From the NCBI RefSeq assembly GCF_010206195.1, contig NZ_VIQT01000018.1, positions 17,436 through 81,435 of the forward strand: 64,000 nt of DNA, written 5' to 3'. The stretch comes from Anaerotruncus colihominis (lineage in GTDB: Bacteria > Bacillota > Clostridia > Oscillospirales > Ruminococcaceae). This document shows positions 41,961 to 49,867 of this stretch, piece after piece. Each line of letters opens with the position of its first letter. Within the stretch, counting starts at the first letter, position 1. Under the pieces are notes generated by a model, which worked only from the letters and a program-made list of their open reading frames with translations, did no database searches and was not told where the DNA came from. The position numbers and the translations under genes are program-made.

Positions 41961-42071
41961 GTTTATACAAATTTGGAAATTCTCGATCGTATCAGTCGTG
42001 AAACAGGCATGACGCCCACCCAACTATTGACGCCCTTCTATCAAAGCATTCCCCTGGCTTCCAATCAATAA
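41961..42071 (+). pseudogene. 3' remnant of a small XRE-family gene
   Basis: Thirty-six codons plus stop (VYTNLEILDRISRETGMTPT, then QLLTPFYQSIPLASNQ) match the C-terminus of the 24712-24960 protein (TNLEILDRIGQVTGMLPAQL, then LTPLCQRIPITANQ). The 5' half with the HTH is missing. The homology continues a further ~30 bp past the stop (CCAAAGGCCAGCGGCTTGAC), matching the DNA before the antisense RNA promoter in the first cassette. Confidence 0.85.
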
Positions 42072-42168
42072 GCCGCGGGCCAAAGGCCAGCGGCTTGACA
42101 GATAAAATCGCGAGCAACAACTCAACCATACATATTACGATATCCAAAGAATGGCCATAAAAGCATAT

Positions 42169-42213
42169 AAACCCCCGCAGGCAGCTAAACAAGCTGTTTG
42201 CGGGGGTTTGTTC
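42169..42213 (+). terminator. Terminator-like hairpin
   Basis: AAACCCCCGC ... GCGGGGGTTT with an AGCT-centred inner stem, then TTTGTTCT. No gene obviously feeds it; it may be the end of a decayed antisense RNA like that at 25015-25116. Confidence 0.6.
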
Positions 42214-42270
42214 TGGCAAACCTGCCCAGCTTGGAACCACTCCGGACGCGGGCATTTGCTTTGGACATAA

Positions 42271-42303
42271 GAAAAAGCCTGGAGCGCGAAATGGCTCCAG
42301 GCC
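42271..42303 (-). terminator. Terminator of the tRNA cluster
   Basis: GCCTGGAGC / GCTCCAGGC followed by TTTTTCTTATG on the minus strand. Confidence 0.85.
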
Positions 42304-42312
42304 CTTGCCTGG

Positions 42313-42387
42313 TGGCTGGGCCAGTAGGATTCGAACCTACGAATGCAGCAGTCAAAGTGCTGTGTCTTACCGCTTGACGATGGCCCA
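42313..42387 (-). tRNA. tRNA-Gln (anticodon TTG)
   Basis: Cloverleaf with acceptor TGGGCCA/TGGCCCA, anticodon loop CTTTGAC between CAGCA and TGCTG, T arm GGTTCGAATCC, and an encoded CCA end. Confidence 0.93.
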
Positions 42388-42456
42388 ATAGATACGGCGC
42401 GCAGGCCGCTTTGAAAAAATCCCCGCCCGCTGCGCGGCCGGGGACGATCCGTCTGG

Positions 42457-42534
<78 letters not shown>

Positions 42535-42577
42535 ATCTCGGCATTTATAAAAACCCATCCGCGCCGGCCTAAAAAAC

Positions 42578-42654
42578 TGGCGCGCCAGGAGGGACTCGAA
42601 CCCCCGACCTACTGCTTAGAAGGCAGTTGCTCTATCCGGTTGAGCTACTGGCGC
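42578..42654 (-). tRNA. tRNA-Arg (anticodon TCT)
   Basis: Acceptor GCGCCAG/CTGGCGC, anticodon loop CTTCTAA between ACTGC and GCAGT, T arm GGGTTCGAGTCCC, encoded CCA. Confidence 0.93.
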
Positions 42655-42683
42655 AAAGCGGCCGCGCGCCGGAAGCGAGGGCT

Positions 42684-42757
42684 TGGAGCGGGTGATGGGA
42701 ATCGAACCCACGTGTTCAGCTTGGAAGGCTGACATTCTACCATTGAACTACACCCGC
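42684..42757 (-). tRNA. tRNA-Gly (anticodon TCC)
   Basis: Acceptor GCGGGTG/CACCCGC, anticodon loop CTTCCAA between TCAGC and GCTGA, encoded CCA. First gene of the minus-strand tRNA cluster. Confidence 0.93.
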
Positions 42758-42778
42758 AGGCTTTAAACGACGCATTTT

Positions 42779-42807
42779 ATTCTAACAAATTTCCCCTGCA
42801 TTGTCAA
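42779..42807 (-). promoter_or_regulatory. Promoter of the tRNA cluster
   Basis: Minus strand TTGACA (42802-42807), 17-bp spacer, TAGAAT (42779-42784), 22 bp before tRNA-Gly. Confidence 0.85.
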
Positions 42808-42864
42808 TACCATCAGGCTATTTTCACGACAATAATTTACGCAATACGAGCAGGCCGCTTTGTG

Positions 42865-42878
42865 TGAAAACGTTAACG
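42865..42878. promoter_or_regulatory. Cre-like (CcpA) site
   Basis: TGAAAACGTTAACG fits the catabolite-response pattern TGNAANCGNTNNC. It lies 35 bp before the rpe promoter. It could also be bound by another LacI-family protein. Confidence 0.35.
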
Positions 42879-42912
42879 ACCTGTGAATTCTGTCATGCCG
42901 GGGCCGATTTCC

Positions 42913-42941
42913 TTGCAATCCACGACACGTTACGATATAAT
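42913..42941 (+). promoter_or_regulatory. Promoter of rpe
   Basis: TTGCAA, 17-bp spacer, TATAAT (42936-42941). Confidence 0.75.
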
Positions 42942-43007
42942 ATGAGGGCAAACGCAATTCGCCCGCGCGGCTGGCAGAGGACGCCGCGCACCTGGGAGGT
43001 TATGAAT

Positions 43008-43667
43008 ATGATGAAAATTGCCCCATCTATCCTCGCCTGTGACTTTGCCGCGCTTGGAGCCGAGGTCGCCGCCATGCACAACGCGGGAGCCGATCTCATC
43101 CATGTCGATGTGATGGACGGCCATTTTGTCCCGAATATTTCGCTCGGGCTTCCGGTTGTCGCGTCGCTGCGCAAGGCAACAGACGCCGTGCTCGACGTAC
43201 ACCTGATGATCAGCGATCCGCTGACCTATGCGCCGCAGTTCTGCGACAAGGGAGCCGACATTGTCGTATTCCACGTGGAAAGCGGCAGCGAACCGCAGGC
43301 CGTCATTGACGCCATCCGCGCAAAAGGCAAAAAATGTGGTATTTCGATCAAGCCTAAAACGCCTGCCGACGCTGTTTTTCCTTATCTTGGCCAGCTTGAC
43401 ATGGTGCTCGTTATGACTGTGGAGCCTGGCTTCGGCGGCCAGAAGTTTATGGAGGATATGTGCCCGAAGATCGAAGCTATCCGCCGTGAGTGCGACCGGC
43501 GCGGCCTTTCAACCGACATCGAGGTTGACGGCGGCATCGATCTGCCGACCATCGGCAAAACAGCACGCGCAGGCGCGAATGTTTTTGTCGCCGGCAGCGC
43601 GCTGTTCAATAAGCCCGATTACGCCGTGGCCGTGCGCGATTTGCGCGCCGAAGCGCAGCGGGGCTGA
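43008..43667 (+). CDS. rpe: Ribulose-phosphate 3-epimerase
   Basis: A 219-residue TIM-barrel enzyme that interconverts ribulose 5-phosphate and xylulose 5-phosphate in the pentose phosphate pathway. Signatures include MKIAPSILACDFAALG, HVDVMDGHFVPNIS, DVHLMISDP, VMTVEPGFGGQKFMEDM and EVDGGID. The ATG at 43008 stands 8 bases after GGGAGG; ATGs at 43002 and 43011 are also in frame. It has its own promoter. Confidence 0.95.
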   Translation: MMKIAPSILACDFAALGAEVAAMHNAGADLIHVDVMDGHFVPNISLGLPVVASLRKATDAVLDVHLMISDPLTYAPQFCDKGADIVVFHVESGSEPQAVIDAIRAKGKKCGISIKPKTPADAVFPYLGQLDMVLVMTVEPGFGGQKFMEDMCPKIEAIRRECDRRGLSTDIEVDGGIDLPTIGKTARAGANVFVAGSALFNKPDYAVAVRDLRAEAQRG

Positions 43668-43671
43668 TCTC

Positions 43672-44241
43672 TCATCCGAAATACGCGCAGAGCAGCCCGA
43701 CCGCGTTATCGTCGACAACGGTCTGGGCGTGTTCGCTCAGCCACGCCTTGGCAAGCGCGCCCTCGCCGCAGCGCTGTGCGAATTCGTCAAGCAGCATCAG
43801 CGTGTCGTCCTGCCGTTCCTGTTCCGGATAAATGGCCAGCACCCAGTTTTTTCCGGTATGGTAAAGCGCGCTTTTTTGGATGCGCTGGGCGCAGCGGCCA
43901 AACAGCTTGACAGCGCATGCTATCAGTGTATTCACATCGTCAAACGCGTAGATCACCGGAAGCTGCGTGCAACGTTTGACACGCCATCGCCGCGCCGCGC
44001 CGACGCTGCCCGAAAATTCGATCCGGCATCCCCCGCTTTCGTCGGGATATGCCTCCACCAGCACACGGCCGGCCGGTTCAAACCCAGTGTCCACACAGGC
44101 TTTTTCCAGGAGGGAAAAGAGCAGCGCGCGTGTACGCGCGCTGCTGTAATCGAGCGTATCGTAGCTGAGTCCCATTGTGTCAAGTTCATCCCGCGACAGG
44201 TTAATCCGCACCCGACGTGGGCCGAGCTTTCTGAATTCCAT
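43672..44241 (-). CDS. MecA-like adaptor protein
   Basis: A 189-residue protein resembling MecA, the adaptor that delivers substrates to ClpC. The N-terminal domain shows RRVRINLSRDELDTMGLSYD, like MecA's I-x-V-x-I-x-x-x-D-L-E-x-x-G, then ALLFSLLEKACVDTGFEP. The C-terminal half (ARRWRVKRCTQLPVIYAFDD onward) has the F-D-D-x-x-x-L-I pattern of the family. The start at 44241 is ahead of the conserved beta strand, with a G-rich upstream segment. It converges with rpe. Confidence 0.7.
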   Translation of the reverse strand: MEFRKLGPRRVRINLSRDELDTMGLSYDTLDYSSARTRALLFSLLEKACVDTGFEPAGRVLVEAYPDESGGCRIEFSGSVGAARRWRVKRCTQLPVIYAFDDVNTLIACAVKLFGRCAQRIQKSALYHTGKNWVLAIYPEQERQDDTLMLLDEFAQRCGEGALAKAWLSEHAQTVVDDNAVGLLCAYFG

Positions 44242-44302
44242 CCCCAACACCCCCACCCCTACTATATGTGCACAGCCATTTTTTGATTATCGGAGGTCCC
44301 AC

Positions 44303-47224
44303 ATGGCAGGATTTTTATATAAAGGAATACTGCTCCAGCAGCACAAGGAACCGGCGCTTTCGCGCGATCTGCGCGAATTTCTCAATGCCGACACCATCGG
44401 CGTGCTGATGGACCGCCCCGCCGTCGAGGACCCGGACGCACTGACGCCGGATGATATTATCGCAATCGCGCGCGACGCGCACATTATCGACGAGCGCGAC
44501 GGCCGGTCGCTCCATGAGAAGCTTGAGGGATTCCGTGCCGCGCCGGCGCGCCTGCTTGTCGCTGACGCAATCGACGACGAACCGTATATTTCCAGCCAAT
44601 TAAATCCTATGCTAAAAAATTCTGCGCAAAGCGTCAGCGGCCTGCGCCTCGCCCAGAAAGCGACCGGCGCGGCCAAGGCGCAGTTCGCCGTATATAAAAA
44701 TCTGACCGATCTCGACATCCGTATCCCCAGAAAGCTCGGCGGAGTCCGCGTCCAGCGCATCCGCGGCCGTTATCCGGCCGAGTATCAGGCGTCGATGTTT
44801 TTTGCTGCTAAGGAAGATGTCGCGATGGTCGGCGTCGGCGCGTTGATCCATCTTGCGCGGGCGGTCGCGTTCAATAAGCCTCAGACCACCACTTTTATCA
44901 CCGTCGCCGGCGACTGCATCGGCAATCCCACCAATCTTGAGGTTTCGCTCGGTATGACGGTCGGCCAGGTGCTTGAGCGGTGCGGACTCATTGAGGACCC
45001 CGCGCGCGTCGTTGTCGGCGGCTCCATGACTGGATTTTCCGTCATGGATACCGACAATACGCTTGTCACACCGGCCACCCGCGCCATTTTAGCGTTTCAT
45101 GAGGATTTCAAGAGCCTCAATATCGGCTGTATTGGCTGTTCCCGCTGCGCGCACGCATGTCCCAAAGGGCTGAACCCCTTCTATCTCTACCGCAGCATTC
45201 AGAACCGCCGGTATGGCCTGTTTCGCGTACTCGACGCGCAGATGTGCATTGGCTGTGGGACATGCAGCTATGTCTGTCCGTCCAAGCTTGATCTTTCTGA
45301 AACCATCCAGCGGGCGGCGCGCGAATACCGGCCGATGATCGGTTCCATGCGTACGGCGTCCGCGCTCCAGGCGAAGGAAAAAACAGCCGAATATGAAAGC
45401 TATATGGCTGATTACCGCCTGCACCGCGCACAGATCACGCATCGCCGCGCGCTCAAGGCGGCGGACCGTGATCTACGGCGCAGCCAGACGCAGGCGAAGG
45501 CAGCGCATACGGCGGCTGTCGCAGCGGCAGACGGCGCACTGGCTGAAGCCCTGCGCCGCCAGCAGGCTACAAACCGTGAGATTGACGCCGCGCTCGCCGC
45601 GGCGCAGAACGCCCGCCAATCGCAGGAGCAGACCGCCGACCGTGCGCTGGCCGATGCAAACCGCGCAAAGCTTGACGCTGAAAGGGAGGCCGACCGCATC
45701 CTTGACGCAGCGGATGCGGCGCGCCGGACCGCAGAAAAGCAAGCGGACCAGCGGCTGGCAGAGGCGCTGCGCGCCAGGCAGGACGCTGAAAAAGAGGCCG
45801 GCCGCGCGCTCGGCGCGGCCGGAGCAGCGCGGCAAGGGTCCGAAAAAGCGGCCGATCAGACGTTGGCGGCGGCGTTGCGCGCCAGGCAGGACACTGAAAA
45901 GGAGGTCGACCGCTCTGTTGAACACGCGCGCAAGGCCAGAGACGCCGCTCTGCGCGAGGCTAATAAGGCTTTTGAAGCTGCGCTGAAAGCACACGAAAAC
46001 GCCGAGCGCGACGCGCAGAAGGCGCTCGACCGCGTTATGAAGCAAAGCGGCGCGACCGCAGAAGCGCGCACATCCGCACAAAACGCGCTCGAGAGCATCA
46101 AGGCGGCCGGACCCGGCCGCCGGGAAAGCGCGCAGAAAGCGCGCGACGCCGCCAGACAAGCGGCGGCCAACGCACTCAAGCAGGCGGAGGACGCCGCCGG
46201 GCAGGCAAAGGAGCGCGCAGCCCGGCTTTACGAGGAAGCGCAGAAGCAGAACCGCAGCGCAAAGGTACAGGCACAGGCCGGCCTTGAGGGCGCGCAGGAG
46301 CAAAACCGCATAGCCAAGATCAAAGCGGAGGCGGCTTACGAGTCGGCGCAGGCCAAAAACCAGCAGGAAAAGTTGGATGCGCAGGGCGTCTTTGAAGCGG
46401 CGCGGGAGCAAAACCGCACAGCCAAGGCGCAGGCGCTTGCCGCGCTGGAATCAGCGCAGGAGCGCGACAAGCAGCTTCGCGTGCAGGTGATTGCCGTTTA
46501 CCGGGAGGCTGAAAAAGCCGCCGCCCTGGAGCGCGCCGAAGCGCAGACCATATATGAGGCAGCGCAGGCTGTCCACGCCAAGGCGCTTACGCAGGCGCAG
46601 GCGGACTATGACGCGCGGCAGAAAGCGATTGCAGACAACGATCGCGATACCCGCGAAAAGATTGAGCAGGCGCTTGAGGACGCGCGCGTCGAGGCGCGCG
46701 TCTACCGCGGCGAGATGGAGGACGCGCGCGCGGCCGTCACCGGACGTGCTGTTTTGGTCCCGTCAATGCGGCAAAGCCCGCCGCAGGATAACGGCGCATC
46801 TGCACAGGGCATTTTCGCGGACAGACCGGACGAGCCTGTCGTAGCGGCTCCCGTGCAGGCGCCGCAGACGCAGCTCCCGGTTGAGCCCTCCACGCCTGAG
46901 CAGACGGAACCTGAACAAGCGGACAGCGGGCCGCGCCTCGATCTCGATATCGACAGCCTGTTCCGCGAGGCCATGCCCCCGCCGCCGCTGACGGCCGATA
47001 TGGCGGAAGACGGCGCGGACGACGCTGTGGCGCCTGTTCTGACCTACGAGCAGGCGTCCGGCGAACCGGAGCCAGCCGCCATGCCAGAGCAGGCCGGCAC
47101 GCCTGATCATGAGGATGCCGCGCGTATGGACGGCGCGGATGAACCTGCGCTCGCCGCCAGCGGACGGTATAGCTGGCAAAAAAATGATGAACCGTCTGCC
47201 GAAAAGGGGGAGGACGACCGTTGA
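44303..47224 (+). CDS. RnfC-like protein without FMN/NADH motif and with a giant coiled coil
   Basis: A 973-residue protein. Residues about 30-345 align with RnfC: DDEPYISSQL (usual E-C-E-P-Y-I-T), VGGSMTGFS (usual M-G-G-P-x-M-G), and two ferredoxin clusters CIGCSRCAHACPKG (276-286) and CIGCGTCSYVCPSK (315-325). Missing are the N-terminal GGxHPPxxK segment and the G-x-G-G-A-G-F-P-T nucleotide loop. Residues about 352-810 are an Ala/Arg/Glu coiled coil with repeats such as ALRARQDTEKEVDRS, followed by a Pro/acidic tail. RBS CGGAGG; overlaps rnfD. Confidence 0.8.
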   Translation: MAGFLYKGILLQQHKEPALSRDLREFLNADTIGVLMDRPAVEDPDALTPDDIIAIARDAHIIDERDGRSLHEKLEGFRAAPARLLVADAIDDEPYISSQLNPMLKNSAQSVSGLRLAQKATGAAKAQFAVYKNLTDLDIRIPRKLGGVRVQRIRGRYPAEYQASMFFAAKEDVAMVGVGALIHLARAVAFNKPQTTTFITVAGDCIGNPTNLEVSLGMTVGQVLERCGLIEDPARVVVGGSMTGFSVMDTDNTLVTPATRAILAFHEDFKSLNIGCIGCSRCAHACPKGLNPFYLYRSIQNRRYGLFRVLDAQMCIGCGTCSYVCPSKLDLSETIQRAAREYRPMIGSMRTASALQAKEKTAEYESYMADYRLHRAQITHRRALKAADRDLRRSQTQAKAAHTAAVAAADGALAEALRRQQATNREIDAALAAAQNARQSQEQTADRALADANRAKLDAEREADRILDAADAARRTAEKQADQRLAEALRARQDAEKEAGRALGAAGAARQGSEKAADQTLAAALRARQDTEKEVDRSVEHARKARDAALREANKAFEAALKAHENAERDAQKALDRVMKQSGATAEARTSAQNALESIKAAGPGRRESAQKARDAARQAAANALKQAEDAAGQAKERAARLYEEAQKQNRSAKVQAQAGLEGAQEQNRIAKIKAEAAYESAQAKNQQEKLDAQGVFEAAREQNRTAKAQALAALESAQERDKQLRVQVIAVYREAEKAAALERAEAQTIYEAAQAVHAKALTQAQADYDARQKAIADNDRDTREKIEQALEDARVEARVYRGEMEDARAAVTGRAVLVPSMRQSPPQDNGASAQGIFADRPDEPVVAAPVQAPQTQLPVEPSTPEQTEPEQADSGPRLDLDIDSLFREAMPPPPLTADMAEDGADDAVAPVLTYEQASGEPEPAAMPEQAGTPDHEDAARMDGADEPALAASGRYSWQKNDEPSAEKGEDDR

Positions 47225-48234
47225 AACTGAATCGAAGGGCAGCGCCCCACATCCGGCATCAGGAGAGCAGCCGCACCCTGATGAGCGATGTTATCTTACT
47301 GCTGCTTGTGCTGTGCGCGCTCGGATTTTTGTATTATGGACCGCGCGCGCTAATGGTCTGCGCAGCCGCCGTCGTCCCGGCTGTCATCACAGATGCAGTG
47401 TGCACGCTCCTGCGCGGGCGGACGCCAAACCCGCGCGATTTATCCCCTATTGTCACGGGACTGATCATCGCAATGATGATGCCTGCGGCCGTTCCCTATT
47501 ATGTACCGGCCGCCGCGTCGGTCTTTGCGATTACAATTGTCAAACATCCATTCGGCGGGACAGGCCACAACCTGTTCAATCCCGCGGCCGCCGGCTTTTC
47601 TTTCGCGGCGATCTGCTGGCCCGGGCTTGTGTTTATGTACCCGATGCCCTTTGACCGCCTGCCTCTTTTCGGCGACGTCACAGCCACGCTTTATCAGAAT
47701 CCGGCATTTGTAATCAAGCTCGGCGGCATCCCTTCAAACGACATCACCTCGATGCTGCTCGGCAACTATCCCGGACCGATGGGCGCGACCAATATCCTGG
47801 TTGTGGCCGCGTGTCTTGGATATCTTCTGTTCCGGCACACCGTGCGCTGGCAGCTTCCGGTTCCGTTTCTGGCCACCTGCGCGCTGATCGCGTTTTTATT
47901 TCCGCGCGTTGCGGGCGACGGGATACAATCCGTCATCTATGAGCTGATGTCCGGCGCTATGCTGTTTGGCGCCGTGTTCTGTATCACAGACCCAGTCACA
48001 AGCCCCAAGCGGGATACTTCGCTGGCCGTTTACGGCGTCTTTGCCGGAGCGATTACCATGCTGTTCCGCTATGTCGGTGGTTATGAGGAGAGCATGTCGT
48101 TTGCTATTTTGTTTTCAAACGCGTTCGTCTCCCTGATTGACCGCTATAATGAATCCCTGCACCGGATGGTAAGGAGGAAGCATCTTGAAGCTAGAAAGAG
48201 TAAGGGCAGTGCGAAAACGCAGCCGTTGGTTTGA
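47221..48234 (+). CDS. RnfD-like membrane subunit
   Basis: A 337-residue protein with 9-10 membrane helices. RnfD/NqrB marks are retained: NPRDLSPIVTGLIIAMMMPA, KHPFGGTGHNLFNPAAAGFS and SGAMLFGAVFCITDPVTSPK. In RnfD a Thr in a S-x-A-T-P motif carries covalent FMN; here the equivalent place reads GDVTATLYQ, so a Thr may remain but the Pro is lost. It starts with TTG overlapping the upstream stop (TTGA), after GGGGGAGG. The rnfE-like gene starts inside its last 50 bases. Confidence 0.85.
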   Translation: MKLNRRAAPHIRHQESSRTLMSDVILLLLVLCALGFLYYGPRALMVCAAAVVPAVITDAVCTLLRGRTPNPRDLSPIVTGLIIAMMMPAAVPYYVPAAASVFAITIVKHPFGGTGHNLFNPAAAGFSFAAICWPGLVFMYPMPFDRLPLFGDVTATLYQNPAFVIKLGGIPSNDITSMLLGNYPGPMGATNILVVAACLGYLLFRHTVRWQLPVPFLATCALIAFLFPRVAGDGIQSVIYELMSGAMLFGAVFCITDPVTSPKRDTSLAVYGVFAGAITMLFRYVGGYEESMSFAILFSNAFVSLIDRYNESLHRMVRRKHLEARKSKGSAKTQPLV

Positions 48235-48847
48235 CGGCCTGCTGACGCGCAACCCTGTGCTTGTCGGCGGGATGGCGATACCATTTGCGGTTGTGATCAC
48301 CACCAGCCTTAAAAACAGCGTCTCCATTTCGATTCTGCTGGCCTGTTCGCTAATCCCAACAGTTCTGCTCGCGTCGCTGGTCGGCGCACGTCTGCCGCGG
48401 TGGGGCGCGCCGATTCTTTACACGCTGTTTTCCCTCGCGCTTATCGTTGCCTGCGTGCCGCTGATCCTGCCGATTTCGCCGGAGGTCGCCGATTCGCTCG
48501 GCATCTTTGTGCCGCTTTTGTCGGTCAACACGCTGCTGCTGACGCTCTGTGGACGCTACGCCGGCAGACGCAGCAAGCCCTTGTTCGCGCTTGTGGACGC
48601 CGTTTCCTACAGCGTCGGCTTTGCGCTTGTCATGTGCCTGCTGGCGCTGCTGCGCGAATGGTTCGGCACGGGTACTGTCTGGGGCGTACTGGCGCACGCG
48701 CCGTTTACACTCGGCGGCGTGCAGATGACCTTTGCCGGTTTTATTCTGTTGGCGCTGCTCAGTGCGGCGGCGCGTTTTCTCCGGCGCGCGGTGCTGCTTT
48801 TGATCTATCGCAGCGACAACCCGCGCACCGCGCCACCATCCGCATAA
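48185..48847 (+). CDS. RnfE-like membrane subunit lacking the cluster cysteines
   Basis: A 220-residue six-helix protein of the RnfE/NqrD family. The two conserved cysteines that help hold the intramembrane [2Fe-2S] are replaced: the usual N-P-x-x-V-x-x-L-G-L-C-P is NPVLVGGMAIPF, and P-L-I-V-x-N-C is PLLSVNT. The topology and the LGIFVPL region are kept. TTG start after AAGGAGG, inside the end of the rnfD-like gene, so D and E are tightly coupled and no rnfG lies between. Confidence 0.82.
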   Translation: MKLERVRAVRKRSRWFDGLLTRNPVLVGGMAIPFAVVITTSLKNSVSISILLACSLIPTVLLASLVGARLPRWGAPILYTLFSLALIVACVPLILPISPEVADSLGIFVPLLSVNTLLLTLCGRYAGRRSKPLFALVDAVSYSVGFALVMCLLALLREWFGTGTVWGVLAHAPFTLGGVQMTFAGFILLALLSAAARFLRRAVLLLIYRSDNPRTAPPSA

Positions 48848-48934
48848 TCCGCCGCGATGCGGCGCCGCCCGCCTTTTCGCCGCGGCCTGTCAGTCTCCTT
48901 TTGAAAACAAGCCCTGCTCCACGGGAGGAACACG

Positions 48935-49543
48935 ATGACTTATATCTCCGAATTTTTGATCGCCGCTTTTACCGCGGCCATATTACAAAACGCTGTTTTT
49001 GCCCGCGGCCTTGGCGCGAGCGGTGAAACGCTTGGGCTGAATACGCCGCGCGGCATTCTGCGGTTCGGCGCGTTTCTGACGTACATTGTAACGCTGTCCG
49101 CGGCGCTGGCGTGGCCGCTCAATCATCTGCTGCGCCTTTACCGCCTCTCTTCACGGCTCGGGATCCGTTACCTTTCAAGCATTACAACGCTGCTGTGTAT
49201 CTGCCTTGTATTCGCCCTGACATATGTGATCACACGCGCCTGGCTGCCGCGCCTGCATTATGCGCTGCGGCCGCTCGCGCTTACCGCGGCGCTCAATACC
49301 GCTGTTCTTGGCGCAATCCTGCTGGCCTTTTCAGGCGGGTATGGCTATCTGAAAACCTGCGGCTTTGCCTTTGGCTCGGGCGCGGGGTATACGCTTGCCC
49401 TGCTGCTGATCAGCGAGGGACGCAAGCGTATCGCGCTTTCAGATGTACCGCGCGCTTTCCGGGGGCTGCCTGTGGCGCTTCTGTATATTGGGATCCTCTC
49501 GCTTGCAATCTATGGCCTAATCGGCCATCAGCTTCCAACATAA
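48935..49543 (+). CDS. RnfA-like membrane subunit lacking the cluster cysteines
   Basis: A 202-residue six-helix protein of the RnfA/NqrE family. The first conserved Cys (usual N-N-F-V-L-x-x-F-L-G-L-C-P-F) is absent in QNAVFARGLGASGETLG, and the second (T-T-N-C-A-V-L-G) is Thr in AALNTAVLGA. The C-terminal LSDVPRAFRGLPVALLYIGI is typical for RnfA. GGGAGG lies 9 bases before the ATG. It is the last gene of the C-D-E-A set; a composite repeat element follows where rnfB would be expected. Confidence 0.82.
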   Translation: MTYISEFLIAAFTAAILQNAVFARGLGASGETLGLNTPRGILRFGAFLTYIVTLSAALAWPLNHLLRLYRLSSRLGIRYLSSITTLLCICLVFALTYVITRAWLPRLHYALRPLALTAALNTAVLGAILLAFSGGYGYLKTCGFAFGSGAGYTLALLLISEGRKRIALSDVPRAFRGLPVALLYIGILSLAIYGLIGHQLPT

Positions 49544-49578
49544 AATTTGCTCCCAGCCCACAATGAGAACCTGTCTTC

Positions 49579-49797
49579 GAACCTGTATTCACAGCCGGAG
49601 GATGCTGGGCAGGCGAGGAGTTTTATACCTGATCCAGGCGAATTTTTGCAGGAGGGCTGTCGCCTGGCAAGAAAATTTAACACCAGCGGATAAAACGAAA
49701 AGCGTAGGCAAGCCTTTGAGGATTCACGAGTATTTTTGTGAAAGATGCCGGAATAAAGCGCCGCTGTCTAGAGTGCGGCGACTTTGTCAACAGGCCC
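49579..49797. mobile_element. Composite of MITE A (left part) and MITE B (right part)
   Basis: The segment starts like family A (GAACCTGTATTCACAGCCGG) and runs to GCAAGAAAATTTAA (49680). From GCGGATAAA (49685) to CAACAGGCCC it matches the right half of family B at 2068-2177. The right end of A and the left end of B are both missing. An extra partial A end, GAACCTGTC, stands at 49567-49575. Confidence 0.75.
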
Positions 49798-49867
49798 AAG
49801 GGCGCTGAAGGGGACTTCCCCGCATATACCCGCCGCATGAAGCGGCGCGAAAGATGGTGGTGAAACG

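Noticed and set aside
41992..42255. 87-codon minus-strand frame across the XRE remnant
   Set aside because: It is antisense to the recognisable XRE tail and a terminator hairpin and has no ribosome site.
45473..46411. 312-codon minus-strand frame opposite the RnfC coiled coil
   Set aside because: It arises from the repetitive GC-rich coil sequence; leucine/arginine-rich translation without start site or domain.
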